NCBI GenBank assembly: GCA_973895155.1
Contig: OZ316898.1
Span: 744,001 to 808,000 of the forward strand
DNA length: 64,000 nucleotides
Direction: 5' to 3'
Origin: Marsupella aquatica
Taxonomy: Eukaryota > Marchantiophyta
The notes beneath the pieces were generated by a model. The model was not told where the DNA came from and searched no databases. It saw only the letters and a program-made list of their open reading frames with translations. The translations under genes and the position numbers were made by a program. Positions 45,901 through 58,200 of the stretch are shown here, piece after piece. How positions within the stretch are numbered: position 1 is the stretch's first letter; each line of letters opens with the position of its first letter.

Positions 45901-48738
45901 CAAATTGTAGATAGTTATCCAAATCAAATGAATGCAAGCATTGTGAATTGAGAACAAACAAAACACATTAAAATGTAAACGGGAATGGATAATTGCCTTT
46001 TAAGCCGATTAGTGTAGAGTTGGACAAGTTCTTGTGATGTGACCTGCTTTGTCCGGATAAGTGCCCCCAACTCCAAAACCTATTCCGTTTGAACCAATCG
46101 TAAAATTTGCTTACTGCAATTGAGGGATATCACATGCAGTTGACGGAATCATCCATGTAATCTATTTCCTTTTCAAAGATTGTAAACTGCAGTGATCAGT
46201 TGAAGAAGCTCATGTCAAATCCCAAAGGTCTGAGGAACCTCGTTGAATGCGAAACCCCAAGTATTCCGCAAAGCTTAGTATTTAGGACAGACTTACTCAA
46301 ATCCTGTTCTATTCAAAAATACCTGCTACCCATACATACGTAAATATGACAACTAACCTACGCCTACCTAACTAACCTAAAGTGCCATAGAACTTACAGT
46401 CATAAATGCCAGGTCATCATCATTATCTGGTCGCGTAACATTGTCAAGCACTGGATACTTAAACTGAGCGTCAGGGGCTGCACCCTGGCACTCGTTGTTA
46501 AGAGTTGGGTCGAACGTAAGAGCAGGCGGATTGTGAAGACCTCCATCCTGATAGCCTAACAGATCTCTATTCCTTTGAAACCCCGGAATGTTGAAGAGTT
46601 GAGCACCCTTTGCCATTTCGTGCCGCTGCAGTAAGAGACTCATTTCATATTGTCAATGACAGGCCAAAAGGACTGATTCTTCCAAGCGCCACATTTCAAG
46701 TCCATCTATCTCAGGCATAACCATCAAGCTATGGCAGACATGGACGAGACTTCATTCCAAGGCATCATTACCATTAATCATTTTTCTATGACGACAAGTG
46801 TGTAGCACTTGTAATCTAGAGTCATTGATGAGCACACTCTTCATTTAACAAATGAATAGCATTCCCTTAGATGACAGGTGGCAGATGCATATAGATTTTT
46901 CCTGAACACTGCAAAGAATCTTGGTAGTTTTTCTACAATTAGACAGGGATTGTTAGTACATATCCCATCTACACACTGGAAGGACTCTGGCGGGTTGAAT
47001 GCATGAATCGTTTGTGGAGTCCACAGATCTCCAGTTGCAATGAGGTCAAAAGTCCAAGAACTCGAAAACAAAAGTTGCTTGAGGCAAGAATGAAAATAAC
47101 ACTATTCAAGTTTGGAGATCATGAGCAATTTGCACTTCCGTTTTGGTTATTATTCTAGTGAAGTTGGCAATACAAGCCTGGTCCTCGCAGCTCGAATGGA
47201 ACCTGACTGAAGAGTCAGTGCAAAAGGCTAGAGTCAGGCAAGGTTTATCAGAGGACAATAAGGAGTGACTCGTTTTGTGTGCCATGCAAGATTGGAGGGT
47301 GGAAAGACATCGAATGACATTGAGAGACTACCTCGGCACGACTGAAAACATCCGCATCAGAGAGCTTGGTGGCACCAAGGACAGCTGTTTCGTTGAGGGA
47401 GACATCAGTTGAAAGTAAAGTCTTTGGGTCCTTACTTCCTAGAACATTTTCAATGACATAAAGAATTCCATCTTTGGCAATATATTTGGACATCACTACA
47501 GCAGTCCCGATGAAAACCAGTTTTCCAACTGTCTCAATCTGCATAACAGCCACCGAACAAGTCAACCATAAGAAACAAATAGTTGACAGGAAATCCACCC
47601 GTTATACTTGAATCGCTGACTGAATAAAATCGTAAGGGAAGTGCGGGTGTACCTCTACAATGGCATCCCCATTGACCTGGATTCGCGTCCCATTTTCAAG
47701 AGAATTGATCTCAAAGTTGCCATCCACAACTGTATATGAAGTACAATTATTTCACTACTTTATTTCCAAATGACGCACCCAAAAATTACCTCGAATAAGA
47801 GTTGAAATCCTGACTGGCGCCAGAGTGACGTCAACTGCATTAACTGGTTTATTGACTGGAAACTAACATTACCACAGTTTCGGAGAGTTCAAATTCAAAA
47901 TTGAAGGCGAACACGGCCTTTGACACAATTCGAGCCTTTGCATATCTCTCTGTATTGAGCTTCACAGTTTTCTCTACTACCACATGAGGAATATGGAGCT
48001 ACACAGCTACACAGCTACCAGATAACCCACCTAACATTCTGGTGAACCACTTCTTGATAGACTTAGACAGGCAGAAAATTACCATGATTTAGTATGAGTT
48101 GGTCCAAGCTCGTTGACTTGAGTAGGTCATCCACAGACGTACAAGGATTGGCGACAAAGTAGTGGTCGACACATGTTAGAAGAGAATTGTTGATGACCTT
48201 CTCAATGGCTGCATTACTTGGGACAAAAAAAGTTTGAGAACCTTGCCCCTGTCGAGAAGAAGTCCCGACCTTGCTCTTTAGTAAAGCCCTGTTGAATATT
48301 GCCTGATAACCAGTTCAAAACGCCAAACCCAGGGTGTATCAGGCTAAGTATCCCTTGCTATGATTTTGCTATTTGTGGTTTCTAACAACATCTTAGTTAC
48401 ATTCAACTCCGCTCTCGGCCCCAGGGGCCAATTAGGCTCAGGACAGAGTATTTTCCTTGAATTCATTCCTTTGGTTTCTCTCTTAACGAAAAGTAAAACC
48501 AACTCTTTCTCTTCACTTCAGACAAGCCGAAGCTGCACGAGAAGAACCATCCATCCTAAGTAATTTATGTAATGAGCATTCAAATGACGAGAAAACTTAC
48601 AACTTCAGGAAGGGAAGACAAAAGAGATTTTATGGTGTCGTCGTTGGATGATGCTGAGAACACCACTGTGCAGCTAGTGAATAGATGACATAACAGGCAC
48701 AGAATGCAAACCCATCTCCAGAGAGGACGCGGCTCCAT
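42991..48738 (-). CDS. Secreted FAS1-amidase fusion protein, 14 exons
   Basis: I rebuilt the exons by hand: 48738-48601, 48302-48083, 47729-47653, 47538-47332, 46625-46398, 46079-45997, 45826-45726, 45594-45471, 45281-45127, 44955-44819, 44717-44547, 43852-43628, 43378-43142, 43065-42991. All joins keep phase, giving about 725 aa. Residues 1-30 are a signal peptide. Residues about 33-185 are one FAS1 domain (TFFVPSNAAIEKVI, later ILYVIENVLGS). Residues about 280-725 are an amidase-signature enzyme. Its Ser-cisSer-Lys triad is intact: Lys362 (YGLKDII), the Ser pair 434/435 (GSTGSSAG) and nucleophile Ser458 (GSETAGSIT). Such enzymes hydrolyse amide bonds; FAS1 domains mediate adhesion at the cell surface or wall. 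The substrate is unknown. Least certain are the last exon and the 706-bp intron between 47332 and 46625, which may hide one more exon (about 46920-47080). Two adjacent genes is the alternative. Confidence 0.75.
45827..45996 (-). other. GC-AG intron in the FAS1-amidase gene
   Basis: The exon before this intron ends CTTAAAAG and the intron begins GCAATT, ending TTTTCTAG. Only this GC donor restores the amidase reading RLKR-YDFWLKA in phase. All other introns I placed in the gene begin GT. Confidence 0.7.
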
Positions 48739-49090
48739 GTCTCCACCAATGTCGCAGCATGCCCGCGAAGGTAATCAGTGTTAAGAGTTGGGATCGGTCC
48801 AAAGCATATGAAAGTAATTCCGTTACTTTGCGAGATGGAATAGAAGCTTCAATACACACCTACAACGGTACGCTTCCGTTCTCGCGATAGACATTCTTGC
48901 CAATAAGTGGCCAAAGACAAAGGTTTGATTTCCACACTTTTTGTTAGCGAGATGGGCGTTTTCTCCAGAACGCAATTGGTCTTCGGAAAAGGTGGATGCT
49001 AATCGACTATCTCTTCATACGCATCAACTGAAACATTGCCTTCCGTTTCGCATACGCAAACTACATTAGAAGATAAGGGTGGCTTTACAA
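48739..49090 (-). promoter_or_regulatory. Proximal promoter region of the FAS1-amidase gene
   Basis: 350 bp between the start codon and the 77-bp repeats. I see no clear TATA box. The interval is assigned by position only. Confidence 0.35.
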
Positions 49091-49410
49091 GAACTTGGGT
49101 CCAGCAATTCGTTTTTATGCAATCCTAGCCATTCATATGTGTGAAGTGGCCACATTTCACTTTACATGAACTTGGGTGCAGCAATTCCTTTTTATGCGAT
49201 CCTAGCCATTCATATGTGTGAAGTGGCCACACTTCACTTTACATTAACTTGGGTGCAGCAATTCCTTTTTATGCAATCCTAGCCATTCATATGTGTGAAC
49301 TGGCCACACTTCACTTTACATGAACTTGGGTGCAGCAATTCCTTTTTATGCAATCCTAGCCATTCATATGTGTGAACTGGCCACACTTCACTTTACATGA
49401 ACTTGGGGGC
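49091..49410. repeat. 77-bp tandem repeat, four full units
   Basis: Units start at 49091, 49168, 49245 and 49322 (GAACTTGGGTGCAGCAATTC), with the start of a fifth at 49399. They are nearly identical. Each contains the short inverted pair GAAGTGGCCACACTTC (GAACTGGCCACACTTC in later units). The array lies 353 bp upstream of the FAS1-amidase start codon. Confidence 0.95.
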
Positions 49411-52400
49411 ACAATGAACCAAAAGCATTACCTAACCTAGTTATCTGTTAGTGGGCCCCTTGTGGGTCCTTTTTTTGCTGAGGTTTTTTGCTGAGGTGTG
49501 CAAGCTTTTTTGTCAAAAACTTAGACCTATTCTTGAGGTGGTCTAAAAACTTGGAGCAAACGGCCACTTATTTTCAGGGAATTGCATTGATTACTTCTAA
49601 ACCTGACACATTTTGGCTCAGGCATTTTAACTTTTGTGGAAGGAAATGGCCATCAGCTTTGCTCTAGATGGAGAGAGATTGAACGGCCCCCATGGTCTTG
49701 TAAAGCCCCCTAAGAGGTATTTATCGTGAAGCCACACTAGTCCAAACCTTCCACAGATTTATCGGATTTGCCAACAACACTTTGCATTCTGCTAAGTCAT
49801 CAACCATTCTTCGAGATCAAGGGCTCACACAACACACAATTGACCTGAAGCATTTTGAATGTATTTGGCTCCCCTCGTAAATGTTAATTTTTCCTTTTCA
49901 ATTACTCCTTAGTGAATTATCTTTTTTCTCATGAGAGTGAGAGAAATGAATTTGAACAATGTGCAAATCTGGTACTAAATTCCCCTCATGCTTTCCTTTA
50001 CAAAATTTATGGTTTTAATTGAGTTTATTGTCATTACCTAGAAGCAAGTGAAAATCTGTACTATATGTGCACAACTCTTTAGTACCTTAGTTTGTACTTT
50101 ATTGGTCATAGTGTGTTTTTCTTTGCATGTGTACTATGTCACTCACTCTTAATTAACAGATATTAATTTCTTGACATATACTTTACATGTTCCTATTTCT
50201 TTTATCATAAAATAAATCAAATGAATTACATATCACTACAAGACAAAAAAAGAGGCATGTTCCAAGATGAACATGCTATATGGAATTTTAAAAATGGGGG
50301 GAAATAGCATTGATCCATAGGGCAAGAGTTACGGCCTCATCTGTCTCATAGCCTAAGTATATTCTTTTTTCCTCCATTCTTGATCAAGTGTCATCACAAA
50401 TGCAGCACCCATCACCACGTCAAGCACAAAGCCCAAGCGCCTTCAGTTGCAGCTTTTGGAACTTCCGGAGTCATGGACTTCTGGATTTGCGCCTAAAACT
50501 ACGGGAAGTTACAGGTTAAGTGTACGTTGAGCCCGCAGAATTTCCTTATGGTAGCTAAAGATTGGCTCCCATAACTTTTATGGGAGTTCCTGTAATAATG
50601 GAGTTACTTATGAGGGACCGAGACTTATCTTGTTAGCACTAGACTTTGAGACGCCCTATTGGAATGTTCTCTTAGAGAGACTAGAGAAGAATGGACACTA
50701 AGTTAGTGCATATAGTAGGAGTAGGCAAAGACTTATTGCACATAATCTAAAAAGACAAAGTCTTGGTGCTTAGATTAGTCTAGTACTCAAGGCAAAGACT
50801 AAAGTTAGTCTACTTTAGATGATGGACCCCCCAAAATGAAAAGTGTTACTTGAGGGGACCCTGAGTGATCCTGATCCAGACTCCTGATACTCCTTGATAG
50901 ACTTTAAATCAACATACCCAAACCTCCTAGTCTGTCTGTAACAAGATGTCTCTCTAGTGTTTGGACTATAGTAGAGGTCCTTGGAAACTCAGTTGTTGTT
51001 ATTTATTGGGTCCTGCCATTCAATGCTGCCCATTGTCACCCAACCACTGCCCATTGTGCACAAAGTGTGAAGAGATGAACCAATGTATGTCTTTACATTT
51101 TTGAATGCTACCAGTGGTGTGCGGTTGCAAACAAGGACAGCAAGTGCTGCAGCTAACAGTAGCCGTCTTCTTTATCACGAGTGAGGTTCTGAGATGGAGC
51201 TACATAGCATCCAACTTCTGCACAAATCCCCATATATCCCAAAGTGCCTGTTCTATATGATCTTGCACAGTTTGGGTTGTTTTTCAGCCTTCACTTGGGA
51301 TTTTAAAATCGTCATTCAAGTCCAACTCATCACCTGCAGACACAACACCACTGTCAAAAAAGCAGCAACCAATGACGATCTCCATCAATAACATTGTCTG
51401 TGGGTTAATGTAGTATATTGCCATCCAGAGAGCATACTTGCCTGGAGCTTCCTGCACATTAAAAGTATGGTTCAGTAGCATGAATCCATTGGGCATGCAC
51501 ATTTTTTGGGTTCCTGTAAAGAACCATGTAGGTCATGTTTCATCAAGAGTCTGATACTTTGATGTTTTGGTGGGCAATTGGCAAAAATAGCATCACCATT
51601 GAGATGTCTAAATGGTGATAATGAAAGCATATGACAACTCACAAAATTGATTTGATTCATAGATGATGTCAGAAATACAGTCATACAGCCTTAGCCTGGC
51701 TGATCAAATATAATGTGCTTGAGCTCTAAACTCCTCATCATGTGATTGCTGCATTTTGTGTTGCTTCAGAACAGCATTTCAATTGGGCCCTTCCAATTAT
51801 TTATTTGTTCAATTGGTGAATAGAGTTGAATTTCAAAGTGGAGGCTAGTAATTCAAAGCTATCAAAACCAACTTTGGAAGTAGAGGAGAGCAATCTTCCA
51901 AGCAAGAACAGAGTTCCTTCAGTTTTTGTTAGCTCCCCTCTTTCATTCTGCTTATTTTCTCAAGGAAGTTTGAAATAACTAAGGATCATCGAAGTCCTTT
52001 TGGAGGTTTTGACACTCTTCTGAGAAAGAGAACATGCACAAGTAGTGGGTGATGAATTTTCCTCAATAACACCAACTGCAGTAGGTCTCGTTCTTTCTGT
52101 CAGCAATTTTTTTCTTCATTTTTTTCATTTCTTGCTAATTTGGCTCATGTTGACAATTGTCAGAAAGATCAAAGCAATTAAATACAATAAACCTGATGAC
52201 ACTCGACTATACTGTTACGGACTCTAAAAGACTGGGCCAGCACACATTTTTAAACTTCTCTGATTATGGAATCATAGACTTTCCTAAATCCCTTGGAGAT
52301 TCCCCTCTGAAGATGTATATTGGTATCTCATTTCTGATATCTGCTATGGACAATATAGGTTAGAATGCAAAATGCACAAGCCATGAGAGGATGAATTATG

Positions 52401-52954
52401 AATGATCTGACCTTAACATAGACAGGCGACTTGACAGCATTAGAGTGAAGGTCGATGGTTGATCATTCAGTAACAGGATCAAAAAATGTATAGCATGAGT
52501 TTCATGCATTTCCAACAACATTTGAGCACTGGTGAAACACTACCTCTTCCATATCTTTGATGTGTGGACTTTTTTTACAAAGTAGTCATGAAATGGGACG
52601 ACTGAGTTCACAGTCCCAATCAGTGCCTACTTTTTGAGAGCAATATTCATTTCTAAACAATGATCCCCCCAAAACCCCTTTGCGCAAGCAGCTGCCAAGA
52701 TCTGATTGGTATCTTACAAAGCAAGATTCTTACCTTATTCACATAAATTCCCCCATCCCCCCATTAATTAATCCTCTCGATGACTCATGACCATTCCTTC
52801 TTGGCTTTGTCAATTTCTCAAAGGAACAGTCCATCTTCTCAGGTAGCTTATCGATCAGCTCTTTGAAGGGCATTCCCACTTTTGTTAGGGTAGTTGCTTA
52901 ATTGCCCTTTGGTACTAAACACTAGCTTACCTGGTTATCAAAATTTAATGTGAA
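49411..52954. other. Gene-poor spacer
   Basis: AT-rich. Short frames at 51194-51684 (both strands) and 52045-52363 have no motif I can name. No structured repeat seen. Confidence 0.4.
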
Positions 52955-52962
52955 AATACATC

Positions 52963-53305
52963 TCAGGGGGTCACTTTGACGGAAGTGGCACATGCTCAGG
53001 CACATCATGTACGACAAAGTATAGACCTATTTAAATGGGTGTGGTGGAAGACTTCCAAAGTTTTGTGGACAAACAAATAAGACATGCTTTATTGATTGGT
53101 TGGCTTTAAATAACAAATAGACCTATTTAATTCCTGATTTAATTGTAAAAAAAATTCTTTAAAGTTTTAAGGGGTTTTAAGTAAAAATGACAAAATTCAA
53201 AGAAAGAAAGGGTGTTGCAAAAAAACAATTTCACTTCTAAGTTAGGGGGGTCAAACATTAAAACGTCACATGCATGTATGGCCCTCCATATAGTGACCCC
53301 TCAAG
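52963..53305. mobile_element. MITE with 8-bp target duplication, copy 2
   Basis: A 343-bp element with ends CTCAGGGGGTCACTTTGACG and TATAGTGACCCCTCAAG. AAATACAT lies directly outside both ends (52955-52962 and 53306-53313). The left 90 bp and right 60 bp match the 250-bp copy at 38148-38397, and the middle is different and longer. Same family, different internal deletion. Confidence 0.88.
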
Positions 53306-53313
53306 AAATACAT

Positions 53314-53781
53314 TATTATATGAATTCTTTGTATTTACAAAAAATCAAAATTAAAGTAAATAAAAAGGTTACTGTCAATAAAAGTTTCATCTCTTCCTTT
53401 GTATTTTTGTTATTCTTACGCTTAGGGTTTACCGCATGGCGACCCAAAATTTATACAAAAATGGTCACAAACACAATTTGGGAGGTTATTTCTCTTCACA
53501 TAACCGTCATGTCGTGTTTGTCGTCGTCCTAGCTTGCTGACATGACACATTGTGGTGCTAGGAATTTTGCAAAGGACCTTGGGCTAATTGGGGTCCGTAA
53601 TCATTGGGACCCAAAATCTGAGTAAGTGATTAATTTATTGGGCAAAAAAATCATTGCTACAGTACGATAATTATCATGGAAACATTGACAGAAGGACAGG
53701 TGGATGGGAGCCTCAATCCTCTGCAGAGCTGGGATCACAAGAAGTGCAGGGTCTTAAGTTCTTCACAAAGGGTGGGATTAT
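53314..53781. other. Spacer left of the Copia element
   Basis: No supported ORF before the LTR. Nothing to report beyond AT-rich sequence. Confidence 0.35.
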
Positions 53782-54108
53782 TGTTGAGCATAGACGACAA
53801 TCGCAATTGCAAGCCCATGAACCATCCAATGCACAAAAGTCGACATGGAGAGATATGTGGTTCACCTCCACAGGAACACACAAGAGCTTTAGGGTTTAGG
53901 GTTTAGGACCGGCCATACCAATCCACAGCGCAAGCTCTCCCTATCTCTCAACTAGCTCCGTAACAATGAGCCTTCGTTCCTCGAGGGTCTGGCACCAGCC
54001 CTGGCTATATACACAACAGCACTACCGCTAACATTAGCTAAGTCCTAACCCAAGTTAGCCTAACTGTGGTTAGCTCATGAGTCACAAGACTAAGAGCAAT
54101 ACCTAACA
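53782..54108 (-). repeat. 3' LTR of the Copia element
   Basis: A 327-bp LTR, TGTTGAGC...CTAACA on the plus strand. It lacks about 17 bases present in the other LTR (around ATGAGGCTACATTCACGG). Confidence 0.9.
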
Positions 54109-54126
54109 AACTCCCCCTTGACTCTT
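54109..54126 (-). other. Polypurine tract
   Basis: Minus-strand CAAGGGGGAGTT lies directly before the 3' LTR, in the expected place for plus-strand priming. Confidence 0.75.
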
Positions 54127-54332
54127 GTCTTGGGGATTGGACTAATTGCTACCATATATGGAATCCTCAACGGGAAGTTCTAGACAATCACCTAAACAGG
54201 TTTCCCCCTAAAAACCATAAGGGTTAACTAAGGGTTAACTAGAATTAAGCCGTAGCCAAACTGGAATGAGTAATCCATATACAAATAGTCACACATTGCT
54301 AAATAACTCTACTTGAGCTATAACTGCAAAAC

Positions 54333-55382
54333 CTACAAAGTAGCACGGTGTCTTGAGAAACTCTCCAAAGGAATCACTTTGGTAAAGGCATCAGCTAAAT
54401 TGAGCTTTCCATCAATCTTGACTAGCTCAAAAGTTTTATCAAACATTGTTTGCCTGATAAAATGGTACCTTATATCAATGTGCTTCACCCTGCTATCCAT
54501 CACCTGGTTAGCAGCCAAGTGAAGAGCACTCTGACTATCACAGTTTAGAGACATTTTGCCATGCTCTAAATCCATCTCCACGATCAACTTGTCCAACCAA
54601 ATTGCTTCCTTTGCTGCTTCTGCTGCTGCAACATACTCTGCTTCTATAGTAGACTGAGAGATACACTTTTGCAAGGTAGATTTCCAACTGATACATCCTC
54701 CTCCAAGAGTAAATACATACCCAGTTATAGATCTCCTTGTGTCCAAACAGCCTCCATAGTCAGAATCTACATAGCCAACTAACGTTCTATCTGATCTGGC
54801 ATCAAATTGTAATCCATAGTCCTGTGTTCCCTTTAGATACCTGAGAATCCATTTCACAGCTTCCCAATGTACCTTCCCTGGATTTGACATGAATTTGCTA
54901 ACCTTGCCCATCGCTAGGGCCAAGTCAGGCCTAGTACAAGTCATCAAATACATCAAATTGCCTACTGCCTTCTCATAAGGAATCTTAGCCATCAGACCTT
55001 TCTCCACAGCATCCGTAGGAGAGAACGCCGATGATAACTTGAAATGTGAAGCTAAAAGAATACTCACTGGCTTACAATTTTCCATGTTGAATCGTGCAAG
55101 TACCTTCCTCGCATACTTGCCTTGACTCAAGCACAATTGTCAAGTATTAGAGTTTCTAAAAATCTCCATCCCTAAGATCCTCTTGGCCTTACCAAGATCC
55201 TTCATCCTGAATTTAGAACTCAATTTCGTCTTGAGATTGTCAATCTCAGATTGATCTTCAACCACAATTAGCATGTCATCCACATAGAGAATCAAAATGA
55301 TGAAACCAAACACATCATTCTTGACTGATTTTGTATACACACAAGGATCATACACCATCATTGTAAAACCTTGAGCAATCAT
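54333..55382 (-). pseudogene. Copia reverse transcriptase C-terminus and RNase H
   Basis: Two minus-strand frames (55140-55382 and 54333-55136) carry the RT catalytic YVDD (LILYVDDMLIV) and LGMEI, then the connection domain (YLMTCTRPDLALAMGKVSKF) and an RNase H with DSDYGGC, STIEAEYVAAAEA and CDSQSALHLA. One stop separates the frames. These match the end of Copia polyproteins. The catalytic residues are still visible, but the frame is broken upstream. Confidence 0.92.
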
Positions 55383-55406
55383 GAAATCATCAAACCGCTT
55401 GTTCCA

Positions 55407-55622
55407 CTATCTAGGAGCTTGCTTCAATCCATAGAAGGACTTGAGAAATCTGCATACTAAGTTTCCTTGGCCCTTCTTCATAAAGCATACTGGTTGTCTC
55501 ATGAAAATCATCACTTCCAAGTAGCCATAGAGAAAAGCAGTAACAACATCCATCTGATCCATCACCAGACCAAAAAACACAACAAGCTGACACAAGATCC
55601 GAATTGTGGAATACTTAGCCAC
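55407..55622 (-). pseudogene. Copia reverse transcriptase N-terminal part
   Basis: A minus-strand frame with QMDVVTAFLYGYLE and FLKSFYGLKQAPR, the standard RT blocks (consensus D-V-K-T-A-F-L-x-G-x-L). It continues toward the YVDD frame with a stop between. The hinge to integrase (55620-56050) is decayed. Confidence 0.9.
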
Positions 55623-56059
55623 CGGTGAAAAGACCTCATTGGAATCTGACTACTCCTTTCTCCTGAGTGAATCACTTGGCAACAAGCCTTGCCTTGTAGA
55701 TCTTGTCTCCACCCTCTGAAGGACTGTCCTTTAACTTATAAATTTACTTGTTGTCCACCACTTGCTGACATCTTGGAAGCTCCACCAACTCCCATGTCTT
55801 GTTGTCACTCAAAGATTGCAACTCCCTCTGCATTGCTGCATTCCACTCATGCTTATGCTCTGAAGCACAAGCCTCACTATACGAATAAAGGCTCTCTTTC
55901 TTCCAAGATCAAAGCCGTATCATCGTCATCAGGTGTGCCAATGTCAATATCATCTAGCTTAGATGAGTCTGCCCATTGACCATACCTGGTAGGAGCTCTA
56001 GTAGAACTATTGGAAGTTCTTCTAGTACATGATTCAAGTTCATTTGTTGCTGTTGCTGG

Positions 56060-56732
56060 CTAAATTTGAGGTACCCCAGCAATAATCTGCTCCTCTTGTT
56101 CCATCACAGGAACCAGCTCCATGTCCGGAGCTTCTCCATCTCTCCTATCATGAACATCATCATGACTAATCTCCCCCTCAACCCGGTCTGGGATGGAAGA
56201 TTTCTTCTTGTCAGTATGGGAGTCCTGAGAACTCTCCCGCTCCTTTGATGATCCAGATTCATTAAAGGACACATCTTTACTAACAATTAGCTTACAGGTT
56301 ACTGGATCCCATAACCTATAACCCTTCACACCTTTTTTATAGCCAAGGAAAATGCACTTGTTTGACTTGGACTCCAACTTGGATCGAAGTTGGGAAGGTG
56401 TAAATATATAAGCATCACATCCAAAAATCCTCAGATGTGAGTTATTTGTTGGACGCCCGTACTTCATTTCAAATGACGTCTTGAATCTAATAGAACTAGA
56501 TGGAGAAAAATTTACCAAATAAGCTGCAGTGTTGATAGCTTTAGCCCAAAATTCATGTGGTAAGCATGATTGACTCAACATACTCCTCGAGTGTTCCAAT
56601 AGTGTTTGGTTGAGTCTCTCAGAAACACCATTTTGCTGAGGAGTATAACTTGTTGTAAGATGACGGATAATCCCCTGCTCCTTACAATACGTTCCAAATT
56701 CCCCGGAACTCCCACCAGAACTGTATTCACCG
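56060..56732 (-). pseudogene. Copia integrase, C-terminal part of the core
   Basis: A minus-strand frame beginning just inside the MITE junction with EYSS, then GIIRHLTTSYTPQQNGVSER (the Copia integrase block with the catalytic Glu region), then CDAYIFTPSQLRSKLESKS and the GKIN-like tail LGYKKGVKGYRLWDP. A Ser/Glu-rich linker follows before RT. Confidence 0.92.
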
Positions 56733-57370
56733 GGCCTCATTCACAATTGGGTGTACCTTGCAGGAACCACTTTTAGGACTCAAAAACATGTTTTTTTAGT
56801 GAAAAATGACTTTCGTAACATGGAAAAAGGTTCATCATGATTTTATCTCAAGACATTTAAGTCTAATTTTTTCACAAGACTATTTTACATGGTGTAACCT
56901 ACCTCACCATGTAGATACATCAGGTTTTTAACTGTTTTAAGGGATCCTGTTATTGATGGCCCTAAATAAGCCAAAATTACTGATGATTTTTGTCCTGTAC
57001 ATAAAGATTTAGTGTGTGTCACTATTTAAGTTTTGAAATATAAGATTATGCTATTAGTATGCATGCTTTGGTAAAATTTCATTATCTAAAATGCATTTTT
57101 TAGAGTCCTTTTGAGTCCTAAAATGATGTGACCCATTGCGTGACAAGTCCTTTTATCAATCTTTGAAGGACATATAAGGAAAGCTTCAAAGTCTCAAATG
57201 CTAGATAGTTTAATGAATGTTACCAACCTATAGGATGTTTATTAAGTATAGTACATCAAATTTTCTATATCATCTCATTACACCCTAAAAATGATATCCT
57301 AAAGCATAATAAACTATGGTCATTTTTGAGTGTGACGTTCCTTTTGGGTCCTCCAATTGTGAATGAGGCC
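56733..57370 (-). mobile_element. 638-bp MITE, copy 2 (4-bp target duplication ACCG), inside the integrase
   Basis: Same length and same 18-bp ends (GGCCTCATTCACAATTGG) as the copy at 8698-9335, in the opposite orientation and highly similar throughout. ACCG flanks both ends (56729-56732 and 57371-57374). It splits the integrase codons for D-N-G-G and E-Y-S. Confidence 0.92.
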
Positions 57371-57379
57371 ACCGCCGTT

Positions 57380-58200
57380 ATCCGATCAAAGATATCTCAC
57401 CTTATTTCCAGTCTGATTCTCAACTTGGGCTTTCTACTCCTTAAAAGTGGCAAAAACATCAGACTTATTGTGTAGAAAGTATATCCACACATACCTTGAG
57501 TAATCGTCTATGAACGTGACATAGTATAACCGTCCAGAATGTGAGGGAGTAGGGGCTAGACCTCACACATCACTATGTACATACTCAAGTACTTGATTGC
57601 TAGTGTGAGTTCCAACTTTGAAGGGTTTCCTGTGCTCCTTCCCAAGCACACAATGTTCATAGAATTCCAACTTACAAGATTGCAAATTAGAAAGTAATCT
57701 TTTTTTCTGAAGAATAACCAAACCTTTTTCATTCATGTGGCCCAAACTAAAGTGCCACAGCCGGACCGTCTCCTCATGAGATAAGGTTACATTGGCTTCA
57801 TCACAGACTACACTGCCCTCCAAAACATATAGATTTTTATGTCTCTTTCCCTTCAATACAACTTTAGTACCAGTTGAAACCTGAAGGACACCATTAGCAA
57901 AACTCCATCGATGGCCATTTGCTTCTAAAACTCCAAGTGAAATGAGATTTTTCATCATGCTGGGAATATGTCTCACATTCCTCAACGTTCTCACAACACT
58001 ATCAAACATCTAAAATCTAACAGATTCAAGTCCAACAACTTGACATGGGATTCTATTACCCATCAACATTGAACCGTTGGATGCCATGTAAGAACTGAAA
58101 AAATCTCTCATAGAGCAAATGTGAAAAGTACATGCACTATCTAGAATCCAGTCATCACTACCTGGATTTGACACTACGTTGAGAGCATAACCTTGGCATC
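57380..58200 (-). pseudogene. Copia protease, pre-integrase and integrase N-terminus
   Basis: On the minus strand: near 58100-58170, WILDSACTFHICSMRDFFSS (aspartic protease active site, D-S-A); at 57563-58009, the zinc-binding GAG-pre-integrase region with LWHFSLGHMNEKG and EHCVLGKEHRKPF; then, after a stop, integrase sequence with [16 protein letters not shown] (first catalytic Asp region) running to the MITE. Several stops break it. Confidence 0.85.
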
